Program-made: the position numbers and the translations under genes | Part shown: positions 45,919 to 54,729 of the stretch, piece after piece | Layout of the letters: each line of letters begins with the position of its first letter | Numbering within the stretch: position 1 is the stretch's first letter | The notes under the pieces: generated by a model | What the model saw: only the letters and a program-made list of their open reading frames with translations | Databases searched by the model: none | What the model was told of the DNA's origin: nothing | DNA from: Alphaproteobacteria bacterium | GTDB lineage: Bacteria; Pseudomonadota; Alphaproteobacteria; Caulobacterales; Maricaulaceae | Direction of reading: 5' to 3' | DNA: 64,000 nt | NCBI GenBank assembly: GCA_016124675.1 | Contig: WGNG01000011.1 | Span: 1-64,000 of the forward strand

Positions 45919-45993
45919 TGGCTGGGGCGCTAGGATTCGAACCTAGGAATGGCGGTACCAAAAACCGCTGCCTTACCACTTGGCCACGCCCCA
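45919..45993 (-). tRNA. tRNA-Gln (anticodon TTG)
   Basis: A 75-base cloverleaf read on the minus strand: acceptor TGGGGCG/CGCCCCA with discriminator G and encoded CCA, D-arm with GTGGTAAGGC, anticodon loop TTTTGGT (anticodon TTG), and T-loop GGTTCGAATCC. It closely matches bacterial tRNA-Gln. Confidence 0.96.
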
Positions 45994-46158
45994 ATACCCT
46001 GCCGCTCCGGCGAAGGGCCGCGCTAGATAGCCCGGCTTCGAAACCGATGCAACGCCCTGTGCTGCAACACGCCGCTGCTGTGCAGGCGCCGGTGCGTTCA
46101 CCCTGCCTCAGGGTGATTGCCACCTCTTGCGGCTTTGTCTATACACCGCGCCTCTGAT

Positions 46159-46235
46159 CGGAGCATAGCTCAGCCTGGTAGAGCACCGTCTTCGGGAGGC
46201 GGGGGTCGCAGGTTCAAATCCTGCTGCTCCGACCA
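46159..46235 (+). tRNA. tRNA-Pro (anticodon CGG)
   Basis: A 77-base cloverleaf: acceptor CGGAGCA/TGCTCCG, D-arm AGCTCAGCCTGGTAGAGC, anticodon stem CCGTC/GGCGG around TTCGGGA (anticodon CGG), T-loop GGTTCAAATCC, and encoded CCA. The C1 start and the loop fit tRNA-Pro. It is divergent from the tRNA-Gln gene 165 bases away. Confidence 0.96.
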
Positions 46236-46426
46236 GCCCTTCTCCCGACCCGCGCCGCGATGAGGTGTCCGCTCCCGGCCCTGCCGGTGACGTCACCCGT
46301 TTGCAACGCCCGCGCCGGATAATCACCTCGCTCGCGCTTGCGTGGCTCGACCCGCCCGGGGCTCCCCTCTAGCTTGAGTCTGGCCGCCGGGGGCATGGGC
46401 GGCGCGCAGTCCCGGCGAAAGGATGG

Positions 46427-48235
46427 ATGATGAAACAGTTCTGGATGTCGCTGTTCGGATCGATCGCCGGCGTCCTGATCGGCGTGATCCTCATCGGCGT
46501 GTTTCTTGTCCTTATGGTGTCCGGCCTGATCGCCTCCGCCGTACAGAATGCAGAGACGGAAGCCGATCGCGCCCTGCCCGCCAGCGGCATCGTGCTGGAG
46601 CTGGATTTGCGCCTGCCGCGGCCCGACCAGCCTTCGCGCTCGCCCTTCGCATTCTCGCAGCCTCTGGCCATTATTGACCTCGTCACGGCGCTCGATCGCG
46701 CCGGCGGCGACCGGCGCGTCGCGGGCGTGTTTGTGCGCGCCAATGAATTCGCCATGAGCCCTGGTCAGGCCGAGGAGATACGCGGCGCGCTCAACCGCTT
46801 CGCGGCCGCAGGCAAGTTCGTCACCATCCATGCCCAGGGCTTTGAAGGCGCGGGCGTGATGAACTATTTCGCCGTGACCGGAACCGGCGAGCTCTGGCTC
46901 CAGCCCACGTCCAGCTTCTCGGCCACGGGCCTGGCCAGCGAGACCTTGTTCCTGGGGGGGCTTTTCGAACAGTTCGGGGCCCAGGCCGATTTCGTGCAGC
47001 TCTACGAGTACAAGAATGCCGCCGACATCTACACCCGGACCGGCTTCACCGACGCGCACCGGGAAGCGACCCTGTCGCTCCTGGGCGATCTCTACAATAC
47101 GGCGATCACCCGGCTTGCCCATGACAGCGGCCAATCGGCCGACGCGCTGCGGGCGCTCATCGAAGCGGGCCCCTACACCGCCGCGCGCGCCCATGAGGTG
47201 GGCCTGGTCGACCGGCTGGGCCAGGTCCACGAGGCGCGCGAGGCTGCGAGCAGCCAGGTCGCTGGCGCCGCGCGCTTCATGCCCATCGAAACCTATGGCC
47301 GCACGCCTTCGGGCGCGGCTGGCGGCCAGAACCGGCCCGTCATCGCCCTGGTGACCGGACAGGGTCCCATCGTCACCGGCGATCCGGCCGCCGGCTTCGG
47401 GGGCGAGGACGTCATCGGTTCGGACCGCATGGCCAGCGCCATCGACGCGGCCGCCCGCGACGCGGCGGTGCGCGCCATCGTCCTGCGCCTGGACACGCCG
47501 GGCGGCTCGGCGACCGCGTCCGACCAGATCTGGGACGCGGTGATGCGCGCGCGAGAGACCGGCAAGCCGGTCATTGTCTCCATGGGCGCCGTGGCGGCGT
47601 CAGGCGGATACTATATCGCCGCCCCCGCCGACATGATCGTGGCCAACGCCGCCACGCTCACGGGCTCTATCGGCATGCTGGGCGGCAAGATCGTCATCGA
47701 CGGCGCGCTGCAGCGCATCGGCCTCAATCTTGAACCCCTGGCCGTTGGCGGCGACTATGCGCTCGCCAATTCCTCCGCAACGCCGTGGACCGAGAGCCAG
47801 CGCGCCGCCTACACGCGCCTGGCCGAGCAGGTCTATGCCGATTTCACCTCGAAGGTCGCACAGGGCCGGGATCTGCCCATGGCCCGGGTGCAGGACATCG
47901 CACGGGGCCGGGTCTGGACCGGCGCCCAGGCGATCGAACTCGGCCTGGTGGACCGTCTGGGCGGGCTGCAGGACGCCATCGCCGCGGCGCGCGAGCTGGC
48001 GGGGCTGGATGCGGACGAGCCGGTGCGCCTGCGCCGCTTCCCGGCCGAGCCCACACCGTTCGAGGCCTTCATGCAGATATTCGGCATGAGCGCAGAGGGC
48101 GTGAGCGCTCTGGTGCGGCTTGAGGCCCTGCTCTCCCAGCCCGAAGTGCGCGCCGCCCTGGAGGCGCGCAATCGCCCGCCCGGGGTTCAGCTCAGCGCCC
48201 CGGACGCCGAGTCGCTGGGCCGCGATCCGGGCTGA
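46427..48235 (+). CDS. sppA: Signal peptide peptidase SppA, long (67K) type
   Basis: A 602-residue membrane-anchored serine protease that degrades cleaved signal peptides in the inner membrane. An N-terminal helix (~5-37) anchors it. Two tandem S49 domains follow; the N-terminal one supplies the lysine in LYEYKNAADIYTRTGF, and the C-terminal one the serine in GAVAASGGYYIAAPADMIV. This Lys/Ser dyad layout is that of E. coli SppA (618 residues). AAAGGATGG precedes the ATG. It stands alone. Confidence 0.95.
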   Translation: MMKQFWMSLFGSIAGVLIGVILIGVFLVLMVSGLIASAVQNAETEADRALPASGIVLELDLRLPRPDQPSRSPFAFSQPLAIIDLVTALDRAGGDRRVAGVFVRANEFAMSPGQAEEIRGALNRFAAAGKFVTIHAQGFEGAGVMNYFAVTGTGELWLQPTSSFSATGLASETLFLGGLFEQFGAQADFVQLYEYKNAADIYTRTGFTDAHREATLSLLGDLYNTAITRLAHDSGQSADALRALIEAGPYTAARAHEVGLVDRLGQVHEAREAASSQVAGAARFMPIETYGRTPSGAAGGQNRPVIALVTGQGPIVTGDPAAGFGGEDVIGSDRMASAIDAAARDAAVRAIVLRLDTPGGSATASDQIWDAVMRARETGKPVIVSMGAVAASGGYYIAAPADMIVANAATLTGSIGMLGGKIVIDGALQRIGLNLEPLAVGGDYALANSSATPWTESQRAAYTRLAEQVYADFTSKVAQGRDLPMARVQDIARGRVWTGAQAIELGLVDRLGGLQDAIAAARELAGLDADEPVRLRRFPAEPTPFEAFMQIFGMSAEGVSALVRLEALLSQPEVRAALEARNRPPGVQLSAPDAESLGRDPG

Positions 48236-48481
48236 TACGGACCCGGTCATCAGGTTTTCCACAGGCTGCTTGGCAGGCCGCGCTCTATTGGCGTGGGGCG
48301 CGGGCTGTTCATGCGCTGAAATCGGCGCCAGATGCGGCAGTTTCGAGCCGTGAATGACCTAGTCGGCCCGGCTCATCCCTCTGCAATCCCGGTCGCCGGC
48401 GCTCTTATAAATTGTTTTTATTGGCTTTTCGCGCCGCGCGGCATCATGTGCAGCGCCATCTTTTAATCCGTATCCGGATCG
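48236..48481. other. Intergenic region between sppA and the UrcA-like gene
   Basis: Non-coding as far as I can tell. The right half (from ~48400) is AT-richer, with TTATAAATTG at 48412-48421, and leads into the regulatory array listed separately. No hairpin with a clear T tract is visible for sppA. Confidence 0.4.
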
Positions 48482-48521
48482 GTTACATTTTCGTGACGTT
48501 ACCGTGACGGAGTAGTGACAA
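48482..48521 (+). promoter_or_regulatory. PhoB-box-like array of four direct heptamers
   Basis: Four heptamers, GTTACAT, GTGACGT, GTGACGG and GTGACAA, start at 48482, 48493, 48504 and 48515, exactly 11 bases apart with 4-base spacers. Read on the minus strand they are TTGTCAC, CCGTCAC, ACGTCAC and ATGTAAC, close in form to the Pho box (CTGTCAT repeats every 11 bp). They end 51 bases before the UrcA-like start codon. An OmpR/PhoB-family regulator is the likely binder; PhoB itself is a guess. Confidence 0.6.
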
Positions 48522-48572
48522 AGATCGGCTGACAGAGCGCGCCGCCGTCCGGGCGAACGACAGGAGAGTGTG

Positions 48573-48899
48573 ATGATCAAATGCCTGATGAGTGCGGCCG
48601 CTCTGGTGCTGGCTGCCGCAACCTCCGCCCACGCCGTCGAATTCAAATTCGAGCTGGACCGCGCCAGCCTCACCAGCGCAACGCAGATTGAGCGCGCCTA
48701 TGAGTCGCTTTCAGTCTCGGTGAGCGCCTACTGCGCAGAGGTGCCGCTGGGCGCCCAGACGCTGGTGGCCGAAACCGAGCAGCGCGCGCTGTGCGAGCGC
48801 CAGATGATGGCGATGTCGATCGAACAGATCGGCCATGGCGGGCTTCGCGCCATGCATCAGGCGCGCCGCGGAGACGGGACGCTGGTGGCGGGGTCCTGA
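48573..48899 (+). CDS. UrcA-like small secreted protein
   Basis: A 108-residue exported protein: signal peptide to about residue 22 (TSAHA), then a ~85-residue domain that fits the UrcA pattern. An opening strand (VEFKFELDRASLTS) leads into a helix, and there are two spaced Cys residues (SAYCAEV and ALCERQ) that may form a disulfide. UrcA proteins have no established function. AGGAG six bases before the ATG selects this start over the GTG immediately upstream. The array at 48482-48521 suggests response-regulator control. Confidence 0.72.
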   Translation: MIKCLMSAAALVLAAATSAHAVEFKFELDRASLTSATQIERAYESLSVSVSAYCAEVPLGAQTLVAETEQRALCERQMMAMSIEQIGHGGLRAMHQARRGDGTLVAGS

Positions 48900-48936
48900 C
48901 CGCACCCGGCATGCCGGAGGGCGAGGCCGGCTCCGC

Positions 48937-50529
48937 TCAGGAGCCGGCCAGCCTGCCCGCCAGTCCGGCTTCGATCAGATCAATGGTTTCGGGCAGACCG
49001 TAAAGTGCGGCCAGCCCGCCAAAGCGCGGCCCCTGGGATTGACCCAGCAGCACTTCGTACAGCGCCTGGAACCAGTCGCGCAGGTTTTCAAACCCGGCGT
49101 CCTTGCCCGCGGCATAGACCTCGGTCTGGATCAGCTCCGCGTCCGTCTCGGCCGGGTCCAGCGCGCGCAGCCGGGCGATCAGGCCTTGCATGGCCGCCCG
49201 TTCGGCATCGGTGGGGGCGCGGTAGACCTTGAAGGCTTTGACCCGGTCCTCGTAAAAGCGCAGCGCATAATCCACGAGGCGGTCCAGAAAGGGCTCACGC
49301 GACGGATCGGCATCGGGCGCATAGCGCGAGATGAAGCCCCAGACCTGCTCGCGGGTGCGGGCATTGGCGGCTGAAACCAGGTTCAGCATGAGCGCAAAGC
49401 TGATCTGGGCGCCCACGGCCGGCGGCGCGCCGGCATGGATGTGCCAGGCCGGGTTCTCGATCTGCTGATCGGGCGTCTGTCCCGGATAGGCGGCCAGATG
49501 CTGGCGGTACTCGTCCACCGTCTTGGGGATCACGTCGAAATACAGCTTCTTGGCCGTGCGCGGCTTCTGGAACATGTACAGCGCCAGGCTCTCCTGCGGC
49601 GCATAGGCGAGCCACTCCTCCACCGACAGGCCATTGCCCTTGGTCTTGGAGATTTTCTCGCCCTGCTCGTCCAGGAACAGCTCATAGACGTATTGAACCG
49701 GCGGCTCGACGCCGAGAATCTTACAGATTTTCGAATAGATCGGCGCATTGGCCTGATGGTCCTTGCCGAACATCTCGAAATCCACGCCAAGGGCCGCCCA
49801 GCGCATCCCGAAATCGGGCTTCCACTGCAGCTTGGTGTTCCCGCCCGTCACCTTCAGGGTCACATCGGTCCCATCCTCATCCTCGAACGTGATCGTGCCG
49901 GCCTTGGCGTCGATGGCCTTCATGGGCACGTACAGCACCCGGCCGGTGCTGGGTGAAATGGGCAGGAAGGGCGAGTAGGTCTCCTGACGCTCCGCCCCGA
50001 GCGTGGGCAGCATCACTTTCATGATGTCGTCAAACCGCTCCAGCGCGCGCAGGAGCACCTCATCGAACGCGCCCGACCGGTATTGCTCGGTGGCGGAATA
50101 GAACTCATACGAGAAGCCGAACCCGTCGAGAAACGCGCGCAGGCGCGCATTATTGTGCTGCGCAAAGCCTTCATGGGTCCCGAACGGGTCGGGCACGTCG
50201 GTCAGGGGCTTGCCAAGATGCGCCTCCAGCATGGCCGCATTGGGCACATTGCCGGGGATCTTGCGCATTCCGTCCATGTCGTCGGAAAACGCGATCAGGC
50301 GCGTCGGGTAGGCATCGTTGGTGAGAACGCGAAACGCGTGCTGCACCATGGCGGTGCGCGCCACCTCGCCGAACGTGCCGATATGGGGCAGGCCCGACGG
50401 GCCATAGCCCGTCTCGAAAATCACCGCGCCGCCGGTCATGCCGAAGCGCTCGACCCGTTTGAGCACGGCGCGCGCCTGTTCGAACGGCCAGGCCTTGGCG
50501 TCGGCGGCGAGCGCAGCGAGATCGGTCAT
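48937..50529 (-). CDS. lysS: Lysyl-tRNA synthetase, class I
   Basis: A 530-residue LysRS1 of the archaeal/alphaproteobacterial type, unrelated to class II LysS. The HIGH-like motif is PHIGTF (after TGYGPSGL) and the KMSKS-like motif is KISKTKGNG. It charges tRNA-Lys. The C-terminal region is helical, as in the family. A GC hairpin (GGCCGGCTCC/GGAGCCGGCC, 48925-48949) overlaps its stop codon, between it and the convergent UrcA-like gene. The length is normal. Confidence 0.96.
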   Translation of the reverse strand: MTDLAALAADAKAWPFEQARAVLKRVERFGMTGGAVIFETGYGPSGLPHIGTFGEVARTAMVQHAFRVLTNDAYPTRLIAFSDDMDGMRKIPGNVPNAAMLEAHLGKPLTDVPDPFGTHEGFAQHNNARLRAFLDGFGFSYEFYSATEQYRSGAFDEVLLRALERFDDIMKVMLPTLGAERQETYSPFLPISPSTGRVLYVPMKAIDAKAGTITFEDEDGTDVTLKVTGGNTKLQWKPDFGMRWAALGVDFEMFGKDHQANAPIYSKICKILGVEPPVQYVYELFLDEQGEKISKTKGNGLSVEEWLAYAPQESLALYMFQKPRTAKKLYFDVIPKTVDEYRQHLAAYPGQTPDQQIENPAWHIHAGAPPAVGAQISFALMLNLVSAANARTREQVWGFISRYAPDADPSREPFLDRLVDYALRFYEDRVKAFKVYRAPTDAERAAMQGLIARLRALDPAETDAELIQTEVYAAGKDAGFENLRDWFQALYEVLLGQSQGPRFGGLAALYGLPETIDLIEAGLAGRLAGS

Positions 50530-50611
50530 CGGTTCAGCGTCCTGTGAAAGGCGGGGCGGCGGGCTGCGAGTTAGGCCCGCCAGCCCGCCCGGTCAACCAG
50601 CGCCGACGCGA

Positions 50612-50812
50612 TCAGGCGGCGTCCTCTTCATCGAATATGGCCTCGATGGACTGCCCGAACACCCGTGCAATCTTGAACGCCAGCGGCAGGGACGGATCAT
50701 ACTTGCCGTTCTCGATCGAGATCACGGTCTGGCGCGACACCTCCAGAAGATCGGCCAGATGCGCCTGGCTCCAGCCGCGCTCCGCGCGCAAGTCCTTGAG
50801 CCGGTTGTTCAT
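50612..50812 (-). CDS. Small XRE-family HTH regulator
   Basis: A 66-residue stand-alone helix-turn-helix protein (NRLKDLRAERGWSQAHLADL, then SRQTVISIENGKYDPSLPL, AFKIARVFG). Such tiny regulators commonly control their own operon with membrane proteins. It is the last gene of a three-gene minus-strand operon, overlapping the preceding gene by four bases (ATGA). The operator array upstream of the operon (51509-51564) is its likely target. Confidence 0.92.
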   Translation of the reverse strand: MNNRLKDLRAERGWSQAHLADLLEVSRQTVISIENGKYDPSLPLAFKIARVFGQSIEAIFDEEDAA

Positions 50813-51219
50813 GCGAAGCGCCGCGTCAGGACGAAAAGGGCGCCATAATACCCGGCGACAGCAAACATGATTGCGAACAACGGCTCGACCGATCCCCACT
50901 GCAACACCACCGCTACCAGCGCCAGAGCCGTGATGATCATCACCGTCCCGCCGCATCCGATGGCCAGCGCCATCATGTGAATGCGTTGTTGAAGTTCGTC
51001 GAGGGCCCGCATCAGGACAACAAACTCATAGACCCCGAACGCGAGCCCCGACACCACCAGTGCGGCGATCAGGATCGGCCATATCCCCTCGTCCGGCGTG
51101 AGCACCACCAGGGCAAGCACGCCGGCCATGACCGCCCCCAGCACGCCCATCGACCGCCAGATATAGCGCCGCCGCGCGGACGGCGGGGCGGTGTGGGTTT
51201 CCGGGACAAGGTTGATCAT
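50809..51219 (-). CDS. Four-TM membrane protein of the XRE operon
   Basis: A 136-residue integral membrane protein with four predicted helices (YIWRSMGVLGAVMAGVLALV, ILIAALVVSGLAFGVYEFVV, ALAIGCGGTVMIITALALVA, LFAIMFAVAGYYGALFV). No catalytic motif is seen. It overlaps its neighbours on both sides as ATGA. Proteins of this type beside small XRE regulators are widespread but uncharacterised. Confidence 0.82.
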   Translation of the reverse strand: MINLVPETHTAPPSARRRYIWRSMGVLGAVMAGVLALVVLTPDEGIWPILIAALVVSGLAFGVYEFVVLMRALDELQQRIHMMALAIGCGGTVMIITALALVAVVLQWGSVEPLFAIMFAVAGYYGALFVLTRRFA

Positions 51220-51494
51220 GCGCCGTGCTCCGCCGCCCTGGCCTCGCCGGAGGTCTGAGCGCCGGTGAACCGGCGCACCAGCCAGTGGCGGTTGGCCACG
51301 GCCGACCAGCCCAGCAGGAACATCACCGTCCAGAACGCCGCCTCGGTCGCGATCGCCGCGGCGATCACCGCAATCACGAAGACGCTGTCAGGCGCATCCA
51401 GCACATGGCTCGCCCCGACGCCCGTCCAGGCCGTCACCACCGCCGCCCCCGCCATCGCGGCCAGAGCCCATCTCACTGTCTTCAACCGCGCCAT
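51216..51494 (-). CDS. Two-TM small membrane protein, first gene of the XRE operon
   Basis: A 92-residue protein with two hydrophobic helices (WALAAMAGAAVVTAWTGVGA and FVIAVIAAAIATEAAFWTVM) and a basic tail. AAGGAG eight bases before the ATG at 51494 sets the start and rules out a longer reading that would cross the operator array. It overlaps the next gene by four bases. Function is unknown. Confidence 0.75.
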   Translation of the reverse strand: MARLKTVRWALAAMAGAAVVTAWTGVGASHVLDAPDSVFVIAVIAAAIATEAAFWTVMFLLGWSAVANRHWLVRRFTGAQTSGEARAAEHGA

Positions 51495-51508
51495 CACCGA
51501 TCTCCTTT

Positions 51509-51564
51509 GTAAAGCGTGCTTTACCTTCTGGAGCAAAGGACCCTTTACGTCAAGCACCCTTTAC
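51509..51564 (-). promoter_or_regulatory. Operator array of the XRE operon
   Basis: Three related sites: the palindrome GTAAAGCGTGCTTTAC (51509-51524), CAAAGGACCCTTTACG (51535-51550) and CAAGCACCCTTTAC (51551-51564). All share GTAAAG-type half-sites. They lie 15-70 bases upstream of the first gene, where RNA polymerase would bind, so autoregulation by the operon's XRE protein is likely. Confidence 0.75.
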
Positions 51565-51570
51565 CAGAAA

Positions 51571-51598
51571 AAACACCGGCCCCTCTTGGGGGCCGGTG
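51571..51598 (-). terminator. Terminator after the peroxiredoxin gene
   Basis: On the minus strand a 10-bp stem (CACCGGCCCC/GGGGCCGGTG, 51574-51598) is followed by TTTTTT. It lies immediately after the peroxiredoxin gene and before the XRE operon's operator array. Confidence 0.9.
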
Positions 51599-51626
51599 CG
51601 GAAACCGCATCAAAGCGTTGAAACTG

Positions 51627-52262
51627 TTACTTGTTTGGCTGCGGCGTCGTGCGCAGATAGGGCTTGATCTTGGTGTAACCCTTGGGAAAAAGCCTGTCGG
51701 CGTCGGCGTCCGACAGGCTGGGAACCACGATAACGTCCTCGCCATCGGTCCAGTTCACCGGCGTCGCCACCTTGTAGCCGTCGGTCAGCTGCAGCGAATC
51801 GAGCAGTCGCAGCACCTCGTTGAAATTCCGGCCGGCGCTGGGCGGATAGGTGAAGGTGGCGCGGATCTTCTTGTTGGGATCGATCACATAGACCGCGCGC
51901 ACCGTCATCTTCGGGTCCGCGTTGGGATGGATCATGTGATAGAGCCCGGCCACCTCGCGCTTTGTGTCGGCGATGATCGGGAAGTTCATCGTCACGCCCT
52001 GGGTCTCCTCGATATCCCCGATCCAGGCCTTGTGGTCCTCCACGCTGTCCACCGACAGGGCGATGGCCTTGGCGTTGCGCTTGGCGAATTCATCTTTCAG
52101 CCGCGCGGTGAAGCCCAGCTCGGTGGTGCACACGGGCGTGAAATCGGCCGGGTGGGAGAAGAAGATCACCCACTGATCACCAATCCAGTCATGGAAGCTG
52201 ATCGGGCCGTCCTGGGTGTCGGCGGTGAAATCGGGGGCGATATCGCCCAGCAAAAGGCTCAT
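51627..52262 (-). CDS. Peroxiredoxin, Prx6 (1-Cys) type
   Basis: A 211-residue thiol peroxidase. The peroxidatic Cys45 lies in PADFTPVCTTELG; the C-terminal arm (FPKGYTKIKPYLRTT) is typical of Prx6 and there is no second conserved resolving Cys. It reduces H2O2 and organic hydroperoxides in the cytoplasm. GGAGGAAATGCC precedes the ATG at 52262. It has its own terminator. Confidence 0.95.
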   Translation of the reverse strand: MSLLLGDIAPDFTADTQDGPISFHDWIGDQWVIFFSHPADFTPVCTTELGFTARLKDEFAKRNAKAIALSVDSVEDHKAWIGDIEETQGVTMNFPIIADTKREVAGLYHMIHPNADPKMTVRAVYVIDPNKKIRATFTYPPSAGRNFNEVLRLLDSLQLTDGYKVATPVNWTDGEDVIVVPSLSDADADRLFPKGYTKIKPYLRTTPQPNK

Positions 52263-52392
52263 GGCATTTCCTCCGTCAGAGTGTTTGCGGCCAGCGGCGA
52301 ACACCGGGTAACGTGTTCATGCGCCGGGCGCCACACAAGAGGCCTCCCGCCCGGCTTTAGAAATGCTCACCCTTGGCCCTGGAAAAGCGACC

Positions 52393-52893
52393 ATGCCTCA
52401 TCTGATCCTCGTGCGTCACGCCAAAGCCGTCGACAGGATGGAGGCGGAGGAGGATTTCGAGCGCGGCCTGACCGATCGCGGCCGAGCCGACGCGGCGCGC
52501 GCCGCCCTGGCCATGTCCCAGGCCGGTCTGACCGCGGATCATGCCCTGGTCAGCCCGTCACGGCGCACGCGCGAGACCTGGGCCATCATCGGGCCAGCCT
52601 TCGGCGCGCCGCCGGTGTCCGACCCCATGGCGCTGTACCACGCCTCTTCCCCCATGCTGGAACGCGCGGTGCTGGACGCCCTTGATGGCGGCGCCCGGGC
52701 CGTCATCGTCGTCGGGCACAATCCGGGCATTGGCGGCTTCGCCCATACCCTCGCGGCGCAGGCGGCAGGCGGGCAGCGCATGCCGCCTGGCTGGCCCACC
52801 AGCGCGGCTGCGGCCTTCGAAGTCGCGCCGGGCGTCAAAGGACTTGACGCCATCGCCTTGACATTCGCATTCGACCCCAAAGCCGACAGCTGA
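52393..52893 (+). CDS. SixA-like histidine phosphatase
   Basis: A 166-residue protein of the histidine-phosphatase superfamily. The phosphate pocket is LVRHAKA (Arg8, His9), with the second Arg in SPSRRTRET and the second His in VVGHNPGIGGFA. Small RHG-type enzymes such as SixA dephosphorylate histidine-phosphotransfer proteins, though substrate assignment by sequence is weak. It is a single gene just upstream of the glycosyltransferase. Confidence 0.87.
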   Translation: MPHLILVRHAKAVDRMEAEEDFERGLTDRGRADAARAALAMSQAGLTADHALVSPSRRTRETWAIIGPAFGAPPVSDPMALYHASSPMLERAVLDALDGGARAVIVVGHNPGIGGFAHTLAAQAAGGQRMPPGWPTSAAAAFEVAPGVKGLDAIALTFAFDPKADS

Positions 52894-52949
52894 TTCGCCT
52901 TTCAGGCGTTTTTGTGCTTCCCTGTTCGCCTCATCGGGGCGCCGGGGCC

Positions 52950-54560
52950 ATGGACGGGTCGCAATCAGCCAATCAGCGGCGACGCAGGCGCACGCGCGAG
53001 CCGCAGCCCTGCGCCCATCGCGCCGCCTTCGCCCTGCTGGAAAACCAGCCTCTGGCGAGCGCCGGCGCGCCCTTGCGCCCTCCGCTTGCGCTCCTCGCCG
53101 GCCCGGCAGCCTGTCTCGCCGGACTGGCGGTGCTTGCGCCGGGCCTGGCGCTCGCCACCGCGCTGACGCTCGCCTTTGTGTTCGTTCTCGCCATAACCGC
53201 CCTGCGCCTCGCCGCCAGCGTCTGGCCGCCGCACTGGAGCCCGCGCACGCCTGTCGAGGAGCATCGCCTGCCCGCGATCAGCGTGATCCTGGCGCTGCAC
53301 AACGAGGCCGAGGTCATGCCCGGCCTCATCGCGGCCCTGTCCCGGCTCGATTATCCGGCCGACCGGCTTGATATTCTGTTCGCGCTCGAAGCCCATGACC
53401 ACGCCACCCGCACCGCCGCCCGGACGGCCAGCCGGAGACTTGGCGCACGCGTGCTTGTCGCGCCGCCCTGCGGGCCGACCACCAAGCCGCGGGCGCTCAA
53501 CTACGCTCTCCAGGCGGCGCGCGGCGAGCTGGTCGCTGTCTACGACGCCGAGGACGCGCCCCATGCCGGCCAGCTGCGCGCCGCCGCCGAGGCGTTCGCA
53601 GCGGACCCGGCTCTCGGCGTCGTGCAGGCGCCGCTGGGCTGGTACAACGCGCAGGACAACTGGCTGACGCGTCAGTTCGCGCTGGAATACGCCGCCCAGT
53701 TCCACACCCTTCTGCCGCTCTACCGGCGCCTGGGCTGGCCGATCCCGCTGGGCGGCACCAGCAATGTGTTCCGGCGCGGCGCGCTGGAGGCGTGCGGGGG
53801 CTGGGACGCGTTCAATGTCACCGAGGACGCCGATCTCGGCTTCCGCCTCGCCGCCCATGGCTGGCGCGCAGGGCTGATCGAGCCGGGCACGCTGGAGGAG
53901 GCCCCGGTGACGCGGGCAGCCTGGACCGGCCAGCGCTCGCGCTGGCTCAAGGGCCATCTCATCACCTGGCTGGTACAGATGCGCCAGGCGCGCCGGCTGT
54001 GCGACGCCGCAGGCCCCGGGGCGCTGGCCTGCCTGACCCTGACCATGCTGGCCAACGTGCTCAGCGCCCTGTTGTTTCCGGTGGGGCTTTTGATGATCGC
54101 CGGCGCGTTCATCCTGGCGTGCACGGGCTGGACCGGGGGCCTTCCCGGCGCCGTAGCGGGGCTGATGGCGCTGGCCTGCGCCGCCGCCTGCGCCCGCACG
54201 GGCGCGCTCAGAGCCGGGCTCAAACCGCTGTGGCGCGACCTCGCCGCCCTGCCGGTTTACTGGCTGTTGCAGGCGCCCGCCATGATCCGGGCCTTGCGCG
54301 AGCTTCCTGCCCGCCCCTATCTGTGGGTCAAGACCCGGCACGGCGTGTCGGCAGCCCGCCGCGAGGGACCTGATGACCATCACCCAGACGCTGCTCGCCA
54401 TGGGCCTGACCGCAGCAGCGTTCGCCCTCTGCGCCTGGCGCGGCGGACGCCCCAGCAATCCCCTCAAGCCCCGGATGATCCCCTGGACCCTGCTGGCCAT
54501 CCTCGTCGGCGCCGGCTTCCTGTTCCTGCTCGCCCATCTGTTCGGCCATTTCGGCCTTGA
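52950..54560 (+). CDS. Family 2 membrane glycosyltransferase
   Basis: A 536-residue membrane glycosyltransferase. After a basic head come two membrane helices (~45-95), then the GT2 catalytic domain: SVILALHNEAEVM, DAEDAPH (metal-binding DxD type), TEDADLGFRLA, and QRSRWLKGHL (QxxRW of processive synthases). Three to four C-terminal helices follow. The last ~60 residues, from 54373, are Pro/Arg-rich, unlike the family, and overlap the next gene in another frame, so the true C-terminus may differ (a frameshift is possible). The ATG at 52950 is preferred over a TTG at 52914. The sugar and product are unknown. Confidence 0.85.
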   Translation: MDGSQSANQRRRRRTREPQPCAHRAAFALLENQPLASAGAPLRPPLALLAGPAACLAGLAVLAPGLALATALTLAFVFVLAITALRLAASVWPPHWSPRTPVEEHRLPAISVILALHNEAEVMPGLIAALSRLDYPADRLDILFALEAHDHATRTAARTASRRLGARVLVAPPCGPTTKPRALNYALQAARGELVAVYDAEDAPHAGQLRAAAEAFAADPALGVVQAPLGWYNAQDNWLTRQFALEYAAQFHTLLPLYRRLGWPIPLGGTSNVFRRGALEACGGWDAFNVTEDADLGFRLAAHGWRAGLIEPGTLEEAPVTRAAWTGQRSRWLKGHLITWLVQMRQARRLCDAAGPGALACLTLTMLANVLSALLFPVGLLMIAGAFILACTGWTGGLPGAVAGLMALACAAACARTGALRAGLKPLWRDLAALPVYWLLQAPAMIRALRELPARPYLWVKTRHGVSAARREGPDDHHPDAARHGPDRSSVRPLRLARRTPQQSPQAPDDPLDPAGHPRRRRLPVPARPSVRPFRP

Positions 54561-54585
54561 AACGGGCGGCGGGATGAGGCGGTAG
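54373..54585 (+). CDS. Small two-TM membrane protein
   Basis: A 70-residue protein with two hydrophobic helices (QTLLAMGLTAAAFALCAW and IPWTLLAILVGAGFLFLLAH) joined by a basic loop with GGRPSNPLKPRM. The pattern is common for small Hyphomonadaceae/Maricaulaceae membrane proteins. GAGGGA precedes the ATG. It overlaps the glycosyltransferase frame by 188 bases; this frame has a clear protein pattern there, whereas the glycosyltransferase frame does not. Confidence 0.75.
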   Translation: MTITQTLLAMGLTAAAFALCAWRGGRPSNPLKPRMIPWTLLAILVGAGFLFLLAHLFGHFGLETGGGMRR

Positions 54586-54623
54586 GCCAAGTCTCCGGGC
54601 TCTAATCTACACCGCGCCAGGTG

Positions 54624-54660
54624 GCAAAAATGCAAGCGCCCGGACAAAGCCGGGCGCTTG
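54624..54660 (-). terminator. Terminator after the S9 peptidase gene
   Basis: A perfect 11-bp stem, CAAGCGCCCGG (54633-54643) with CCGGGCGCTTG (54650-54660). On the minus strand the stem is followed by CATTTTTGCC. It lies 70 bases downstream of the minus-strand peptidase. Confidence 0.85.
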
Positions 54661-54729
54661 GGTCGGCTCTCGATGTGAAGGCGGACCCGGTCTGACGGGC
54701 GCCTGAGCGCCAGCCAGACCGGCCGTCCG

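Noticed and set aside
52965-54647. 560-residue minus-strand frame opposite the glycosyltransferase
   Set aside because: It has no recognisable domain, while the plus strand encodes GT2 motifs.
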